DNA of 12,862 nucleotides from JARLFX01 sp036404255 (GTDB lineage: Bacteria; Acidobacteriota; Terriglobia; Terriglobales; Acidobacteriaceae): positions 1 through 12,862 of the forward strand of contig DASWOP010000122.1 of NCBI GenBank assembly GCA_036404255.1, in the 5' to 3' direction. Positions 12,591 to 12,862 of this stretch are shown piece after piece. The translations under genes and the position numbers were made by a program. Position 1 is the stretch's first letter; the number at the start of each line of letters is the position of its first letter. Below the pieces are notes generated by a model. The model was not told where the DNA came from, made no database searches, and saw nothing but the letters and a program-made list of their open reading frames with translations.

Positions 12591-12628
12591 CGCCTCGAGT
12601 GCCGCCCCGGCGCTCGAGGCGTTTCTTT
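12591..12628 (+). terminator. Intrinsic terminator after the receptor gene
   Basis: The arms 12591-12604 and 12608-12621 form a 14-bp stem with one T-G wobble and a CCC loop. It is very GC-rich and is followed by TTTCTTT at 12622-12628. It starts 18 nt after the receptor stop codon. Its arms contain the CTCGAG palindrome on both sides. The 3-nt loop is tight but acceptable for an intrinsic terminator. Confidence 0.85.
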
Positions 12629-12654
12629 CAAGCCACCACAATTACCACCCATCT

Positions 12655-12660
12655 GAGAGG
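12655..12660 (+). promoter_or_regulatory. Ribosome binding site for the lyase-like gene
   Basis: GAGAGG at 12655-12660 lies 5 nt before the GTG at 12666. The frame has no ATG upstream, and its next ATG (codon 36) would remove the signal peptide, so this motif supports a GTG start. Confidence 0.6.
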
Positions 12661-12665
12661 CCTCC

Positions 12666-12862
12666 GTGCTGTCTTCCAATCTCCACCGCCTGTCCCTCCT
12701 CCTCTGCACTGCCCTGCTTACCCCCATCGCATTCGCCCAGGCCCGCCCAGACACTCGCCTCCCCGCCAACATGCCCACCGCCCAGGAACTCAAGCATCCA
12801 CCCGCCTCCTGGATCGATAAAGACACCGGCCATCGCATCGTCCGCCTCACTAACGAACCCGG
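12666..12862 (+). CDS. Secreted oligogalacturonate lyase-like protein (PL22), 5' part only
   Basis: Only the first 65 codons are in the window; the gene runs off the right edge. It opens with GTG, read as Met. Residues 1-24 form a signal peptide with hydrophobic core LSLLLCTALLTPIAFA and probable cleavage before Gln25, so the product should leave the cytoplasm. W49-P65 (WIDKDTGHRIVRLTNEP) resembles the start of the first propeller blade of oligogalacturonate lyases of family PL22, which cleave short pectin fragments inside a seven-bladed beta-propeller. The catalytic residues lie beyond the window, so activity cannot be judged. Other TolB/WD40-like propeller proteins are possible. It follows the receptor gene on the same strand, after a strong terminator. 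Confidence 0.55.
   Translation, partial: MLSSNLHRLSLLLCTALLTPIAFAQARPDTRLPANMPTAQELKHPPASWIDKDTGHRIVRLTNEP

Noticed and set aside
12422..12820. 132-residue plus-strand frame across the receptor end, the terminator and the lyase-like start
   Set aside because: It runs through the receptor C-terminus and a strong terminator in a different frame. The GTG 12666 frame has a ribosome binding site and a signal peptide instead.

Overview
The window looks like a chromosomal segment of an Acidobacteriota member, probably class Terriglobia (the Acidobacterium/Terriglobus/Granulicella/Edaphobacter group). The main clue is the 1356-residue outer-membrane receptor with an N-terminal carboxypeptidase-regulatory-like domain, a gene type that is strongly expanded in that group. 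The GC-rich genes with C-ending codons agree with this. The assignment rests on family recognition only; there is no rRNA or other marker in the window.

Layout. 1-165 is a short leader with no gene and no promoter I can defend. 166-4755 is gltB and 4748-6193 is gltD, both on the + strand and overlapping by 8 nt. They encode the two subunits of NADPH-dependent glutamate synthase (GOGAT). 6194-6411 is a convergent intergenic region with a long hairpin (6227-6272). 6412-8256 on the - strand is a membrane-bound sensor histidine kinase (CHASE3-PAS-HisKA-HATPase) with no response regulator beside it. 8257-8501 is a divergent intergenic region with a candidate promoter for the receptor, an 11-bp palindrome, and a GC hairpin in the kinase leader. 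8502-12572 is the large TonB-dependent receptor-like protein. 12591-12628 is a strong intrinsic terminator. 12666 to the window end is the 5' end of a secreted protein that resembles oligogalacturonate lyase (polysaccharide lyase family 22).

How the genes may work together. gltBD is a self-contained housekeeping operon for ammonium assimilation. The right half looks like an accessory nutrient-acquisition locus: an outer-membrane receptor and a probable pectin-oligomer lyase in tandem, with a histidine kinase transcribed divergently from the receptor. That the kinase controls the receptor, and that the receptor takes up pectin fragments, are inferences from gene order.

The observations most worth a second look are a run of ten C inside the receptor gene, where slippage would truncate the protein; seven closely spaced cysteine pairs in the receptor; and the very short gap between the terminator and the lyase-like gene, which suggests read-through or attenuation. 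I see no convincing novel defence, mobile or RNA-guided system here, and no tRNA, rRNA, CRISPR array or insertion sequence.
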